DNA from: Bacillota bacterium
Lineage (GTDB): Bacteria > Bacillota > Limnochordia > Darwinibacteriales > Darwinibacteriaceae
Assembly (NCBI GenBank): GCA_012799115.1
Contig: JAAZLY010000062.1
Coordinates: 1 to 14,285 of the forward strand
DNA: 14,285 nt
Reading direction: 5' to 3'
Each line of letters opens with the position of its first letter. The first letter of the stretch is position 1. The notes under the pieces are model-generated. The model did not search any database. It saw nothing but the letters and a program-made list of their open reading frames with translations, and was not told the origin of the DNA. Positions 7,066 through 13,887 of the stretch are shown piece after piece. A program made the translations under genes and the position numbers.

Positions 7066-7863
7066 TTAGAAAAATGCTCCAACGACTAGGGCAAAGGCAA
7101 GAACGAAGCCTAGGGCCATCATATCCGAACGCTGAAACTTGAGCTCCCGGAGCTTGGTTCGACCTTCGCCTCCCCGATAGCCCCGGGCTTCCATGGCAAT
7201 AGCCAAGTCATCAGCTCTACGAAAAGCGTTTACAAAGAGGGGTACCAAAAGAGGTATCAAACTCTTAGCCCGTTGGGTAATGCCACCGCTCTGGAAATCT
7301 GCGCCACGGGCCATCTGCGCCTTCATGATCTTCTCAGTCTCCTCCAGGAGAGTGGGAATAAAGCGTAGGGCAATGGTCATCATCATCGCCAGCTCATGAG
7401 CTGGAATTCCAATCTTCTTCCCAGGTCTCAAGAGCGTTTCAATTCCATCGGTGAGTTGCATTGGTGATGTTGTTAGGGTTAACATCGAAGTCCCGATAAT
7501 CAGCAAGAGTAATCGCGTGCCCATCATCAAGCCACGGATCAGCCCTTCCCAGGTCACCTTCAGGAACCAGATTTGGAAGATAATCCGCCCATCGGTCATA
7601 AACAGATGGAGCGTCAGAGTAAACACCAAAATGACCATCAGGGGCCGAACCCCCCGCAGAACAAATCGCAAGGGGATGTTGGATGCCCTAACCACCAAGG
7701 CAATTCCCAGTGCCACCAACCCATACCCTATAAAGCCCTTCACGACGAACAAAAGAACAATTAAGACGATAGAAGACAAGATCTTCGTGCGAGGATCGAG
7801 GCGATGAATCAATGAGTCACCAGGGATATGCTGACCAATGGTCACACTTCGAAGCATTCTCAC
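7066..7863 (-). CDS. ecfT: ECF transporter transmembrane scaffold EcfT
   Basis: This membrane protein of group II energy-coupling factor transporters joins the two ATPases to exchangeable substrate-binding S components that import vitamins and trace metals. Hydrophobic segments lie near residues 28–58, 75–90, 108–132 and 245–265. The two Ala-Arg-Gly coupling motifs are both present, in QMARGAD (about 183–189) and MEARGYRG (about 224–231). I favour the GTG at 7863, which overlaps the ecfA2 stop as GTGA and has a GGGGGT sequence about eight bases upstream. GTG 7872 and ATG 7857 are alternatives that change only a few residues. No S-component gene is next to it, as expected for the group II arrangement. 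Confidence 0.95.
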   Translation of the reverse strand: MRMLRSVTIGQHIPGDSLIHRLDPRTKILSSIVLIVLLFVVKGFIGYGLVALGIALVVRASNIPLRFVLRGVRPLMVILVFTLTLHLFMTDGRIIFQIWFLKVTWEGLIRGLMMGTRLLLLIIGTSMLTLTTSPMQLTDGIETLLRPGKKIGIPAHELAMMMTIALRFIPTLLEETEKIMKAQMARGADFQSGGITQRAKSLIPLLVPLFVNAFRRADDLAIAMEARGYRGGEGRTKLRELKFQRSDMMALGFVLAFALVVGAFF

Positions 7864-8723
7864 TTTTGACACCCCCAGCCCATAACCCTAATGATCTCGG
7901 CTTCCGCCTCGGCCACTGTCAGAATCTCAGTGTCGACGTCTAAACCGTGAGCCTTGAGCTCATACATCAACTCGGTAATCTCTGGTACACCAAGTCCCAT
8001 GTCCTTCAGTCTGCCGGCTTGTCCAAAGACCTCTAAGGACGTACCATCTAAGGCGATCGTCCCTTGCTCCATAACGATCAATCGGTCCGCGAAGCGCGCC
8101 ACATCCTCCATGCTGTGAGTGACAAGGACTACTGTGATACCGCCCTCGTCATGCAACTGCTTGATCTCTGCCAAAATTTCTTCCCGCCCCGCAGGATCCA
8201 AACCGGCAGTAGGTTCATCCAAGACCAAGACAGAGGGGCGCATCGCTAGAACTCCAGCGATGGCGACTCTACGCTTTTGACCACCACTCAGTTCAAAGGG
8301 CGATTGATCCTTGAGTACCTCATAGTCTAGACCAACATAGGCTAATGCCTCGCGGACGCGCTTAACTATCTCTTCCTCTGAGAGACCTCCGTTACGGGGT
8401 CCAAAGCCCACATCTTCAAGTACAGTTTCGCCAAAGAGCTGGTGTTCTGGATATTGAAAGACCATACCCACCTTCTGGCGAATCAAGCGAAGTTGCGTGT
8501 CTTTGAGGGTTAGGTCCACTCCATCAACAAAGACCTTGCCAGAATCAGGCTTCAAGAGACCATTAAAATGTTGGATCAGGGTGGATTTGCCCGAACCAGT
8601 CGGTCCAATCAGACCGACAAACTCGCCGTCTTCAATCTCCAGACTCACATTTCTCAGTGCGGCTTGGCTCGTGGGTGTGCCTTCAAGATAGCTAAAGAAT
8701 ACATTTTCTAATCGGATGGACAT
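7860..8723 (-). CDS. ecfA2: ECF transporter ATPase EcfA2
   Basis: This is one of the two ABC ATPases of the ECF module, hydrolysing ATP at the inner face of the membrane. All motifs are intact in 287 residues: Walker A GPTGSGKST (40–48), Q-loop FQYPEHQLF (89–97), signature LSGGQKRR (145–152), Walker B with catalytic Glu170 in VLVLDEPTAGLDP, and the switch His203 in VTHSMEDVA. The EcfA2 name rests on second position in the pair and on the TAGLDP sequence. The ATG at 8723 lies inside the end of ecfA1 (16-base overlap), and the gene ends in a GTGA overlap with ecfT. The three proteins are therefore probably made in coupled amounts. Confidence 0.95.
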   Translation of the reverse strand: MSIRLENVFFSYLEGTPTSQAALRNVSLEIEDGEFVGLIGPTGSGKSTLIQHFNGLLKPDSGKVFVDGVDLTLKDTQLRLIRQKVGMVFQYPEHQLFGETVLEDVGFGPRNGGLSEEEIVKRVREALAYVGLDYEVLKDQSPFELSGGQKRRVAIAGVLAMRPSVLVLDEPTAGLDPAGREEILAEIKQLHDEGGITVVLVTHSMEDVARFADRLIVMEQGTIALDGTSLEVFGQAGRLKDMGLGVPEITELMYELKAHGLDVDTEILTVAEAEAEIIRVMGWGCQK

Positions 8724-9553
8724 AAAAGCATCACCATTTCATTTACAGTCAAGGTCCCTTGGGGAATTTCGAAGCCGCGCTTTCTCAAGCGTTCTGCTAA
8801 ATCCGTCACCTGGGGAACATCTAAATGGAGACTACGCAAAAGCTCCACTTGGCTAAAGACCTCCCTGGGAGTACCCTGCAAGACAATACGCCCCTCATCC
8901 ATCACAATGACTCGATCAGCACCGATCACCTCATCCATGTGATGGGTGATATGCAGTACTGTAATCCCCTTTTCCCGATTGAGACTATGAATCGTACTCA
9001 TTACCTCGCTGCGCCCATTGGGATCTAGCATAGCAGTTGGCTCGTCTAAGACAATACACTTTGGCAACATGCTGATCACCCCAGCAATAGCGACCCTTTG
9101 TTTTTGGCCCCCTGATAGCTGGTGCGGCGAGTGAAGTCGATAAGAGAGCATTCCTACTGCTTCAAGGGAGGAGGTCACCCTGCTCTGAATCTCCAGAGAT
9201 GGAACACCCAAGTTCTCCGGCCCGAAGGCCACATCTTCTTCCACGGTGGTAGCCACGAGCTGGTTGTCAGGATTCTGGAAAACCATGCCCACCTTTTGCC
9301 TGATCTCCCATACCTTTTCCTGATCCACTGTGTCCAATCCGTCAACAATGACTTGACCCGAAGTGGGAGTAAGAAGGGCATTTACATGCTTGGCCAGGGT
9401 GGATTTCCCCGAACCATTATGGCCTAGAACGGCAACAAACTCACCCTCAAAGACGTCTAGGTTCACGTCTTTAAGCGCGGCCAAACCTTCTCCTCCATGT
9501 GCCTTAGCATAGATGAAGTTCACGTCTGTAAAACGAATCAAAGGTTCTCTCAT
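8708..9553 (-). CDS. ecfA1: ECF transporter ATPase EcfA1
   Basis: This is the partner ATPase of EcfA2. Counting from an upstream GTG at 9556, motifs are Walker A GHNGSGKST (45–53), Q-loop FQNPDNQ (93–99), signature LSGGQKQR (147–154), Walker B IVLDEPTAMLDP with catalytic Glu172, and switch His205 in ITHHMDEV. I prefer the ATG at 9553 (281 residues), which has GAGG seven bases upstream. TAMLDP and first position match EcfA1 in related genomes. A terminator hairpin ends only 19 bases before the start codon, so expression probably depends on read-through from rplQ or on a promoter within rplQ. Confidence 0.95.
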   Translation of the reverse strand: MREPLIRFTDVNFIYAKAHGGEGLAALKDVNLDVFEGEFVAVLGHNGSGKSTLAKHVNALLTPTSGQVIVDGLDTVDQEKVWEIRQKVGMVFQNPDNQLVATTVEEDVAFGPENLGVPSLEIQSRVTSSLEAVGMLSYRLHSPHQLSGGQKQRVAIAGVISMLPKCIVLDEPTAMLDPNGRSEVMSTIHSLNREKGITVLHITHHMDEVIGADRVIVMDEGRIVLQGTPREVFSQVELLRSLHLDVPQVTDLAERLRKRGFEIPQGTLTVNEMVMLLCPSD

Positions 9554-9572
9554 CACTACACCTCAAGTCTTC

Positions 9573-9605
9573 AAAAAAACAAAACGCAGAGGAGTCTCCT
9601 CTGCG
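9573..9605 (-). terminator. Intrinsic terminator between rplQ and ecfA1
   Basis: A perfect 10-base inverted repeat (9585–9594 and 9596–9605, arms CGCAGAGGAG/CTCCTCTGCG) is separated by one base, so the real loop opens a few pairs. On the minus strand it is followed by UUUUGUUUUUUU (9573–9584). It sits 16 bases after the rplQ stop and is a convincing end for the alpha operon. Partial read-through into ecfA1 is likely, given the short distance. Confidence 0.88.
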
Positions 9606-9621
9606 ACCTTGTTTGCATCTC

Positions 9622-9960
9622 CTACACCCACTCAATGATCGCCATCGGCGCCGCATCACCGCGACGAACACGGGTCTTGATAATTCTGGTGTAGCCTCCG
9701 TTACGCTCTGCCATTTTGGGAGCGATATCGTCGAACAGTTTTTGTACGGCAACTGGATCCAGTAAGAACTGGGCGGCTTGTCGCCGGGCAGCCAGATCTC
9801 CACGTTTTCCTAAGGTGACCATTTTATCTGCTAGAGGCTTAATGCTCTTAGCCTTCATTTCTGTAGTCTCTACTCGGCCGTGTAATACTAAGGAGGTCAC
9901 TTGTCCCCGCAGTAGCATCTTCCGGTGGCCAGCATTCCTACCTAACTTTCTGAGTCTCAT
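9622..9960 (-). CDS. rplQ: 50S ribosomal protein bL17
   Basis: This large-subunit protein lies near the polypeptide exit tunnel. I chose ATG 9960 (MRLRKLGRNAGHRK), preceded by AGGTGA. A GTG at 9969 would add three residues and has poor RBS spacing. The product is 112 residues, at the short end for bL17. Conserved segments are RKLGRNAGHRKMLLRG, VTLGKRGDLAARRQA and the C-terminal RRGDAAPMAIIEWV, which closely matches the usual bacterial ending. It follows rpoA with a 14-base gap, the standard alpha-operon order, and is followed by a terminator. Confidence 0.97.
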   Translation of the reverse strand: MRLRKLGRNAGHRKMLLRGQVTSLVLHGRVETTEMKAKSIKPLADKMVTLGKRGDLAARRQAAQFLLDPVAVQKLFDDIAPKMAERNGGYTRIIKTRVRRGDAAPMAIIEWV

Positions 9961-9974
9961 CTTGCTCACCTACC

Positions 9975-10916
9975 TCATTCATCAGATTTGCGCAAGGAAA
10001 GCCCTAGATCGCCAAGTTTTTCTTTGATCTCCTGTAGAGATTTCTTTCCTAGATTGCGAACCTTCATCATGTCTTCCTCGGTCTTGCGGATCAATTCGTC
10101 GACGGAGTTAATCCCAGCACGCTTCAGACAGTTGTACGAACGCACGGAAAGATCTAATTCCTCAACAGTCATCTCCATTAGGCGGTCAATACTTTCTTCT
10201 TCTTTTTCCACCATTATTTCCACGCTGCCCACGCTCTCGGTGAGATCAGTAAACAGCTTGATATGCTCCATCAGAATCTTGGCTGCTAAGCTCACGGCGC
10301 TATCTGGGGCAATGGTACGATTGGTCCAAACCTCGAGAACGAGTCTGTCATAGTCCGTAATTTGCCCAACCCTGGTGTCCTCAATGTGATAAATGGCTTT
10401 GCTGACAGGGGTAAAGATGGAATCAACCGGAATCAAGCCTATGGGATGATCTGGGCTCTTATTGCCCTCGGCACTCACATAGCCGCGTCCCTTAGCAACG
10501 GTGATATCCATATTGAGCTTGCCGCCCTTTTGTAAGGTAGCGATAACCAAGTCGGGATTCAAAATCTCAACAGAAGGGTCAGGTATAATGTCCCCCGCAA
10601 GCAGCGGTCCTTCTTTATCGGCCTCTACCCGAATAGTTACAGGCTCATCGGTGTGAAGCTTAACAAGAAGCTTCTTGAGGTTCAACACAATGTCCACAGT
10701 GTCTTCTACGACACCATCAATTGTCGAGAACTCATGTAAAACCCCATCGATGTGAACCGAAGTGACAGCTGTGCCCGGCAACGATGACAGCAGGATTCTG
10801 CGCAAGGCATTACCTAGAGTAATACCATAGCCTCGTTCTAACGGCTCCACAACAAACTTGCCGTAGCTATCCGTCAGTTCAATTTGGTCAATCCTCGGTT
10901 TTTCTATTTCAATCAT
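9975..10916 (-). CDS. rpoA: DNA-directed RNA polymerase subunit alpha
   Basis: Its dimer seeds RNA polymerase assembly, and its C-terminal domain contacts UP elements and activators. The 313 residues are close to the usual Bacillota length. The N-terminal domain (about 1–230) contains the dimerisation helix GNALRRILLSSLPG (35–48). The C-terminal domain (about 250–310) has VRSYNCLKRAGINSVDEL (258–275), whose Arg259 corresponds to the DNA-contacting E. coli Arg265, and the helix-hairpin-helix segment NLGKKSLQEI (288–297). The ATG has an AGGAGGG upstream. It is flanked by rpsK and rplQ; rpsD, which in many bacteria sits between rpsK and rpoA, is absent here. Confidence 0.99.
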   Translation of the reverse strand: MIEIEKPRIDQIELTDSYGKFVVEPLERGYGITLGNALRRILLSSLPGTAVTSVHIDGVLHEFSTIDGVVEDTVDIVLNLKKLLVKLHTDEPVTIRVEADKEGPLLAGDIIPDPSVEILNPDLVIATLQKGGKLNMDITVAKGRGYVSAEGNKSPDHPIGLIPVDSIFTPVSKAIYHIEDTRVGQITDYDRLVLEVWTNRTIAPDSAVSLAAKILMEHIKLFTDLTESVGSVEIMVEKEEESIDRLMEMTVEELDLSVRSYNCLKRAGINSVDELIRKTEEDMMKVRNLGKKSLQEIKEKLGDLGLSLRKSDE

Positions 10917-10957
10917 AGTTCTTGCACCCTCCTTTGCGAACGCATGGGCCGAACTAA

Positions 10958-11359
10958 TTATACTCTGCGTCGTTTCGGTGGACGACAGCCGTTATAGGGT
11001 ATTGGGGTAACGTCCTTGATAGTGGTCACGTCAATACCAGCAGCTTGCAGAGACCGAATAGCGGCTTCTCTGCCTGCGCCAGGACCTTTTACGAATACGC
11101 TAACTTCTCTCACACCATGATCCATAGCCACTGACGCAGCTTGTTCAGCTGCCATGCCTGCTGCAAATGGAGTCCCTTTACGGGAACCTTTAAAACCCAT
11201 ATTACCAGAGCTAGCCCAAGAAATTACGTTTCCTTGAGGATCGCTAATTGTGACAATGGTGTTATTAAACGTAGAGCGAATGTGCGCTACACCAACTGGA
11301 ATATTCTTGCGTGCCTTACGCCTTTGGCGTTGGCCGCCTTTACCTCGTGGTCTTGCCAT
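10958..11359 (-). CDS. rpsK: 30S ribosomal protein uS11
   Basis: This is a platform protein of the small subunit near the mRNA exit site. Its 133 residues fit uS11. Family segments are VGVAHIRSTFNNTIVTI (residues 22–38), the WASSGNMGFKGSRKGTPFAA block (48–67), VKGPGAGREAAIRSLQAAG and the C-terminus IPYNGCRPPKRRRV. A basic N-terminal extension (GKGGQRQRRKARKN) is normal. AGGAGG lies eight bases before the ATG. It lies between rpsM (25-base gap) and rpoA (41-base gap). Confidence 0.99.
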   Translation of the reverse strand: MARPRGKGGQRQRRKARKNIPVGVAHIRSTFNNTIVTISDPQGNVISWASSGNMGFKGSRKGTPFAAGMAAEQAASVAMDHGVREVSVFVKGPGAGREAAIRSLQAAGIDVTTIKDVTPIPYNGCRPPKRRRV

Positions 11360-11384
11360 TGAGTTTTCCTCCTTTCAATACGAC

Positions 11385-11750
11385 CTATCTCTTCTTACCA
11401 GCAACTCGCTTGGGACCCTTACGCGTTCTGGCGTTGGTCTTAGTCCGTTGCCCACGAACAGGAAGGCCGCGGCGGTGACGTATACCACGGTAGCAACCGA
11501 TGTCCCGCAATCTCTTGATATTCATATTAACTTCTCGGCGAAGGTCACCTTCAACCAAGAATTGTTTTTCAATAATCTCGCGGATTTGGTTAGCTTGGTC
11601 CTCAGTTAAATCGCGCACTCGCGTATCAGGACTGATTCCGCAGATCTCAATGATTTTTTCAGAAGTGCTTCGGCCTATGCCATAAATATAGGTAAGGCCG
11701 ACTACGACTCGCTTATCGCGAGGTAAATCTACACCTGCAATACGTGCCAT
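11385..11750 (-). CDS. rpsM: 30S ribosomal protein uS13
   Basis: This head protein of the small subunit contacts the P-site tRNA and forms inter-subunit bridges with the large subunit. The 121 residues are standard. It starts MARIAGVDLPRDKRV, carries YIYGIGRSTSEKI, a helix-hairpin-helix-like segment, and RDIGCYRGIRHRRGLPVRGQRTK in the centre. It ends in a basic tail, KGPKRVAGKKR. A GAGGGGG sequence upstream serves as RBS. It lies downstream of rpmJ, separated by 21 bases. Confidence 0.99.
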   Translation of the reverse strand: MARIAGVDLPRDKRVVVGLTYIYGIGRSTSEKIIEICGISPDTRVRDLTEDQANQIREIIEKQFLVEGDLRREVNMNIKRLRDIGCYRGIRHRRGLPVRGQRTKTNARTRKGPKRVAGKKR

Positions 11751-11771
11751 CTATCTTGACACCCCCTCAAT

Positions 11772-11885
11772 TTATCCTTGCTTTTGTTTATGCCTTGGAT
11801 TTTCGCAAATTACCATAACGCGACCTTTGCGCCGGATAATCTTGCATTTCTCACACATCGGCTTTACAGAAGGTCTTACCTTCAT
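11772..11885 (-). CDS. rpmJ: 50S ribosomal protein bL36
   Basis: This 37-residue protein starts at ATG 11885 and ends at TAA 11772. It begins MKVRPSVKPMCEKCK and ends NPRHKQKQG. The zinc-binding residues Cys11, Cys14, Cys27 and His32 are all present, so this is the zinc-containing form, not the cysteine-free paralogue made under zinc shortage. A GGGGG sequence precedes the start. Position between infA and rpsM is the usual one. Confidence 0.97.
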   Translation of the reverse strand: MKVRPSVKPMCEKCKIIRRKGRVMVICENPRHKQKQG

Positions 11886-11948
11886 CGTCTAGCGCCCCCT
11901 TTATACGCCATCTCGGACACAGGTGCCCTAAGATACAAGCGCCTTGAA

Positions 11949-12167
11949 CTATTTCTTACGATACGTTATTCTTCCCCTGCTCAAATCATAGGGAGACAAT
12001 TCTACAGTCACTGTATCACCAGGCAAGATCCGAATAAAATTCATCCTCATCTTACCGGAGATATGGGCTAATACTTTGTGCCCATTCTCTAATTCTACAC
12101 GAAACATGGCGTTTGGTAATGGTTCAACAACCGTACCTTCGACTTCAATGGCATCATCCTTGGCCAT
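11949..12167 (-). CDS. infA: Translation initiation factor IF-1
   Basis: IF-1 binds the A site of the 30S subunit during initiation. From ATG 12167 the product is 72 residues, the usual length, beginning MAKDDAIEVEGTVVEPLPNA and ending GRITYRKK. It forms a single S1-type OB fold, with the conserved FRVELENGHKVLAHISGKMR segment in the centre. A longer reading from 12200 lacks family support. GGAGG lies nine bases before the ATG. The first 14 bases overlap the end of the upstream KOW gene, which implies coupled translation. Confidence 0.98.
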   Translation of the reverse strand: MAKDDAIEVEGTVVEPLPNAMFRVELENGHKVLAHISGKMRMNFIRILPGDTVTVELSPYDLSRGRITYRKK

Positions 12168-12438
12168 GGTGTAAACCCTCCTTTCTTGCTTCCTCCTCAT
12201 TACTATGCTGTTCTATGAAACTACGAATTGCTTTATCCTCAAGTTCTGTAAGGCGTAAGTTAGCGTCATGAATCACTAGATGCTTAATATTCTTACGTTT
12301 TGGACGACTCAACTTACGTACTGAGCCATCGGCTACATCTACATGACTATCATCATAGAACTTTACTACCACATACTTTCTTCCAGAGTCTCTACCCCTT
12401 TTTGATGTCACTAATTGTCCTACTTGTAAAAGTCCCAT
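12154..12438 (-). CDS. KOW-domain RNA-binding protein, L14e-like
   Basis: This small basic protein of 94 residues has a KOW-type N-terminal region (about 5–58: GQLVTSKRGRDSGRKYVVVKF, then RPKRKNIKHL). A charged, probably helical C-terminus follows (ELEDKAIRSFIEQHSNEEEARKE). Homologues sit between map and infA in many Bacillota, for example at the position of B. subtilis ybzG, and are annotated as KOW or L14e/L27e-like RNA-binding proteins. The molecular role is not established; a ribosome or translation role is inferred from position and fold. The start has AGGAGA upstream, overlapping the map stop codon, and the end overlaps infA by 14 bases. Confidence 0.88.
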   Translation of the reverse strand: MGLLQVGQLVTSKRGRDSGRKYVVVKFYDDSHVDVADGSVRKLSRPKRKNIKHLVIHDANLRLTELEDKAIRSFIEQHSNEEEARKEGLHHGQG

Positions 12439-12448
12439 TTTCTCTCTC

Positions 12449-13198
12449 CTACAAGACCGTAAGAATCACGGGACCTTCATCAGTGATGGCAATAGTGTGT
12501 TCAAAATGAGCTGACCAACATTTGTCCCGTGTTACAACTGTCCAATTATCAGTCAAAACCTCCACATGGTAATTACCCACATTTACCATTGGTTCAATGG
12601 CCAACGTCATACCTGACTTCAAACGTGGGCCCCTCCCTGGGGGGCCGAAATTCGGAATCTGTGGTGCCTCGTGCATCTGGCGGCCAATTCCGTGTCCGAC
12701 AAAATCACGGACTACAGAAAACCCTTGTTCCTCAGCATGCCTCTGCACAGCATGGGAGATATCAGAAAGGCGATTACCGACCCGGGCCTGCTCAATACCT
12801 TCAAACAAAGCCTCCTCGGTAGTGGTAAGCAAGTCTTGGACCTTCGGCTCAACCTCACCAACCGGATAAGTCCAAGCGCTATCCCCACAAAAACCATCGA
12901 CAAACGCCCCAATATCAACGCTGATGATGGACCCTTCAGTGAGAATCACATCTTTGCTGGGAATCCCATGCACTACCACCTCATTGACTGAGGCGCAAAT
13001 CGATGCGGGATATCCCTGATAACCTTTGAATGCTGGAATCGCGTTTTGCTTCAGGATAAAATCTTCAACTGCTCTGTCCAAATCCCAAGTGGTGACACCA
13101 GGTTTGATCATTTCACCAACCAGTGCATGGGCCTGAGCTACAACTTTTCCTGCAGCACGCATTGTCCGCAATTCTTCAGCTGATTTAAGAATAATCAT
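12449..13198 (-). CDS. map: Methionine aminopeptidase, type I
   Basis: It removes the initiator Met from nascent proteins when the second residue is small. Its 249 residues form a type Ia 'pita-bread' enzyme with no N-terminal extension. All five metal ligands can be placed: Asp95 (SVDIGA), Asp106 (CGDSAWT), His169 (VGHGIGR), Glu202 (AIEPMV) and Glu233 (FEHTIAI). Substrate-side His77 (VVHGIP) and His176 (MHEAPQ) are also present. The start codon overlaps the adk stop in an ATGA arrangement, so adk and map are translationally coupled. Map acts on the products of the ribosomes encoded downstream. Confidence 0.98.
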   Translation of the reverse strand: MIILKSAEELRTMRAAGKVVAQAHALVGEMIKPGVTTWDLDRAVEDFILKQNAIPAFKGYQGYPASICASVNEVVVHGIPSKDVILTEGSIISVDIGAFVDGFCGDSAWTYPVGEVEPKVQDLLTTTEEALFEGIEQARVGNRLSDISHAVQRHAEEQGFSVVRDFVGHGIGRQMHEAPQIPNFGPPGRGPRLKSGMTLAIEPMVNVGNYHVEVLTDNWTVVTRDKCWSAHFEHTIAITDEGPVILTVL

Positions 13199-13872
13199 TG
13201 AGCTTCACCAACGCTCTTATTCTTTACCAGTCGCTGCAAGTAATGGTCGATGTCAACAAACACATCTTGAATGGCACGGACGCCATCAACACTAAAAAGA
13301 CGACCAGTTAAACTGTAATAATGCACTACCGGATGGGTCTGCATCATATAAACAGAGAGGCGCTTGCGGGCAGTCTCTTCAGTATCATCGCTGCGGCGAT
13401 AAAGATCTCCACCGCAAGAGTCGCAGACACCTTTGCCCTTCGCTCTGTAGTGCTCTAGATGATAGACTGCACCACATTCGCTGCACATCCGCCTTTTTGC
13501 AATTCTGTCAATGGCTTCCTTTTGTGTAATACGTATGTCAAAGGCTATTTGCACATCCAAGCCGTTTTTTACGAGGCTGAGATCTAACGCTCTAGCTTGC
13601 GGAACAGTACGTGGAAATCCGTCTAGAATCCACCCTTTTTTACAGTCCGGTTTGCTCAGGCGCTCTGAGACCATTTTGATGACGAGCCCATCGGGGACCA
13701 AATCCCCCTTGCTGATCAAGGCATCCACCTCTTGGCCTACGCTATCTCCGGAGGCTATCCTTTCGCGAATAATACTACCTGTAGAGATATGGGGAATGCC
13801 ATATTTCTCAGCAATCCGTTCTCCTTGGGTTCCCTTACCCGCTCCCGGCAAGCCCAGCAATACCAATCGCAT
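13195..13872 (-). CDS. adk: Adenylate kinase, zinc-containing LID form
   Basis: It interconverts ATP + AMP and 2 ADP. The 225 residues are slightly longer than the Bacillus enzyme (217). The P-loop is GLPGAGKGT (7–15), the AMP-site segment is DGFPRT (84–89), and DDTEETARKRL lies at 162–172. The LID domain carries a complete Cys4 zinc site (Cys130, Cys133, Cys150, Cys153), as is common in Gram-positive bacteria. One difference from most family members is TGS (31–33) where TGD is usual. AGGAGG lies eight bases before the ATG. The gene starts 15 bases after secY and ends in an ATGA overlap with map. Confidence 0.98.
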   Translation of the reverse strand: MRLVLLGLPGAGKGTQGERIAEKYGIPHISTGSIIRERIASGDSVGQEVDALISKGDLVPDGLVIKMVSERLSKPDCKKGWILDGFPRTVPQARALDLSLVKNGLDVQIAFDIRITQKEAIDRIAKRRMCSECGAVYHLEHYRAKGKGVCDSCGGDLYRRSDDTEETARKRLSVYMMQTHPVVHYYSLTGRLFSVDGVRAIQDVFVDIDHYLQRLVKNKSVGEAQ

Positions 13873-13887
13873 GTGCTTTTCCTCCTT

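Noticed and set aside
7857..7872. Longer (GTG 7872) or shorter (ATG 7857) start for ecfT
   Set aside because: The G-rich Shine-Dalgarno is immediately next to GTG 7872 and too far from ATG 7857; GTG 7863 has the best spacing and a GTGA overlap. The choice is not certain.
11886..11948. Promoter in the infA–rpmJ gap (TATAAA near 11907)
   Set aside because: No −35-like box lies at a workable distance, and the sequence coincides with the RBS region of rpmJ.
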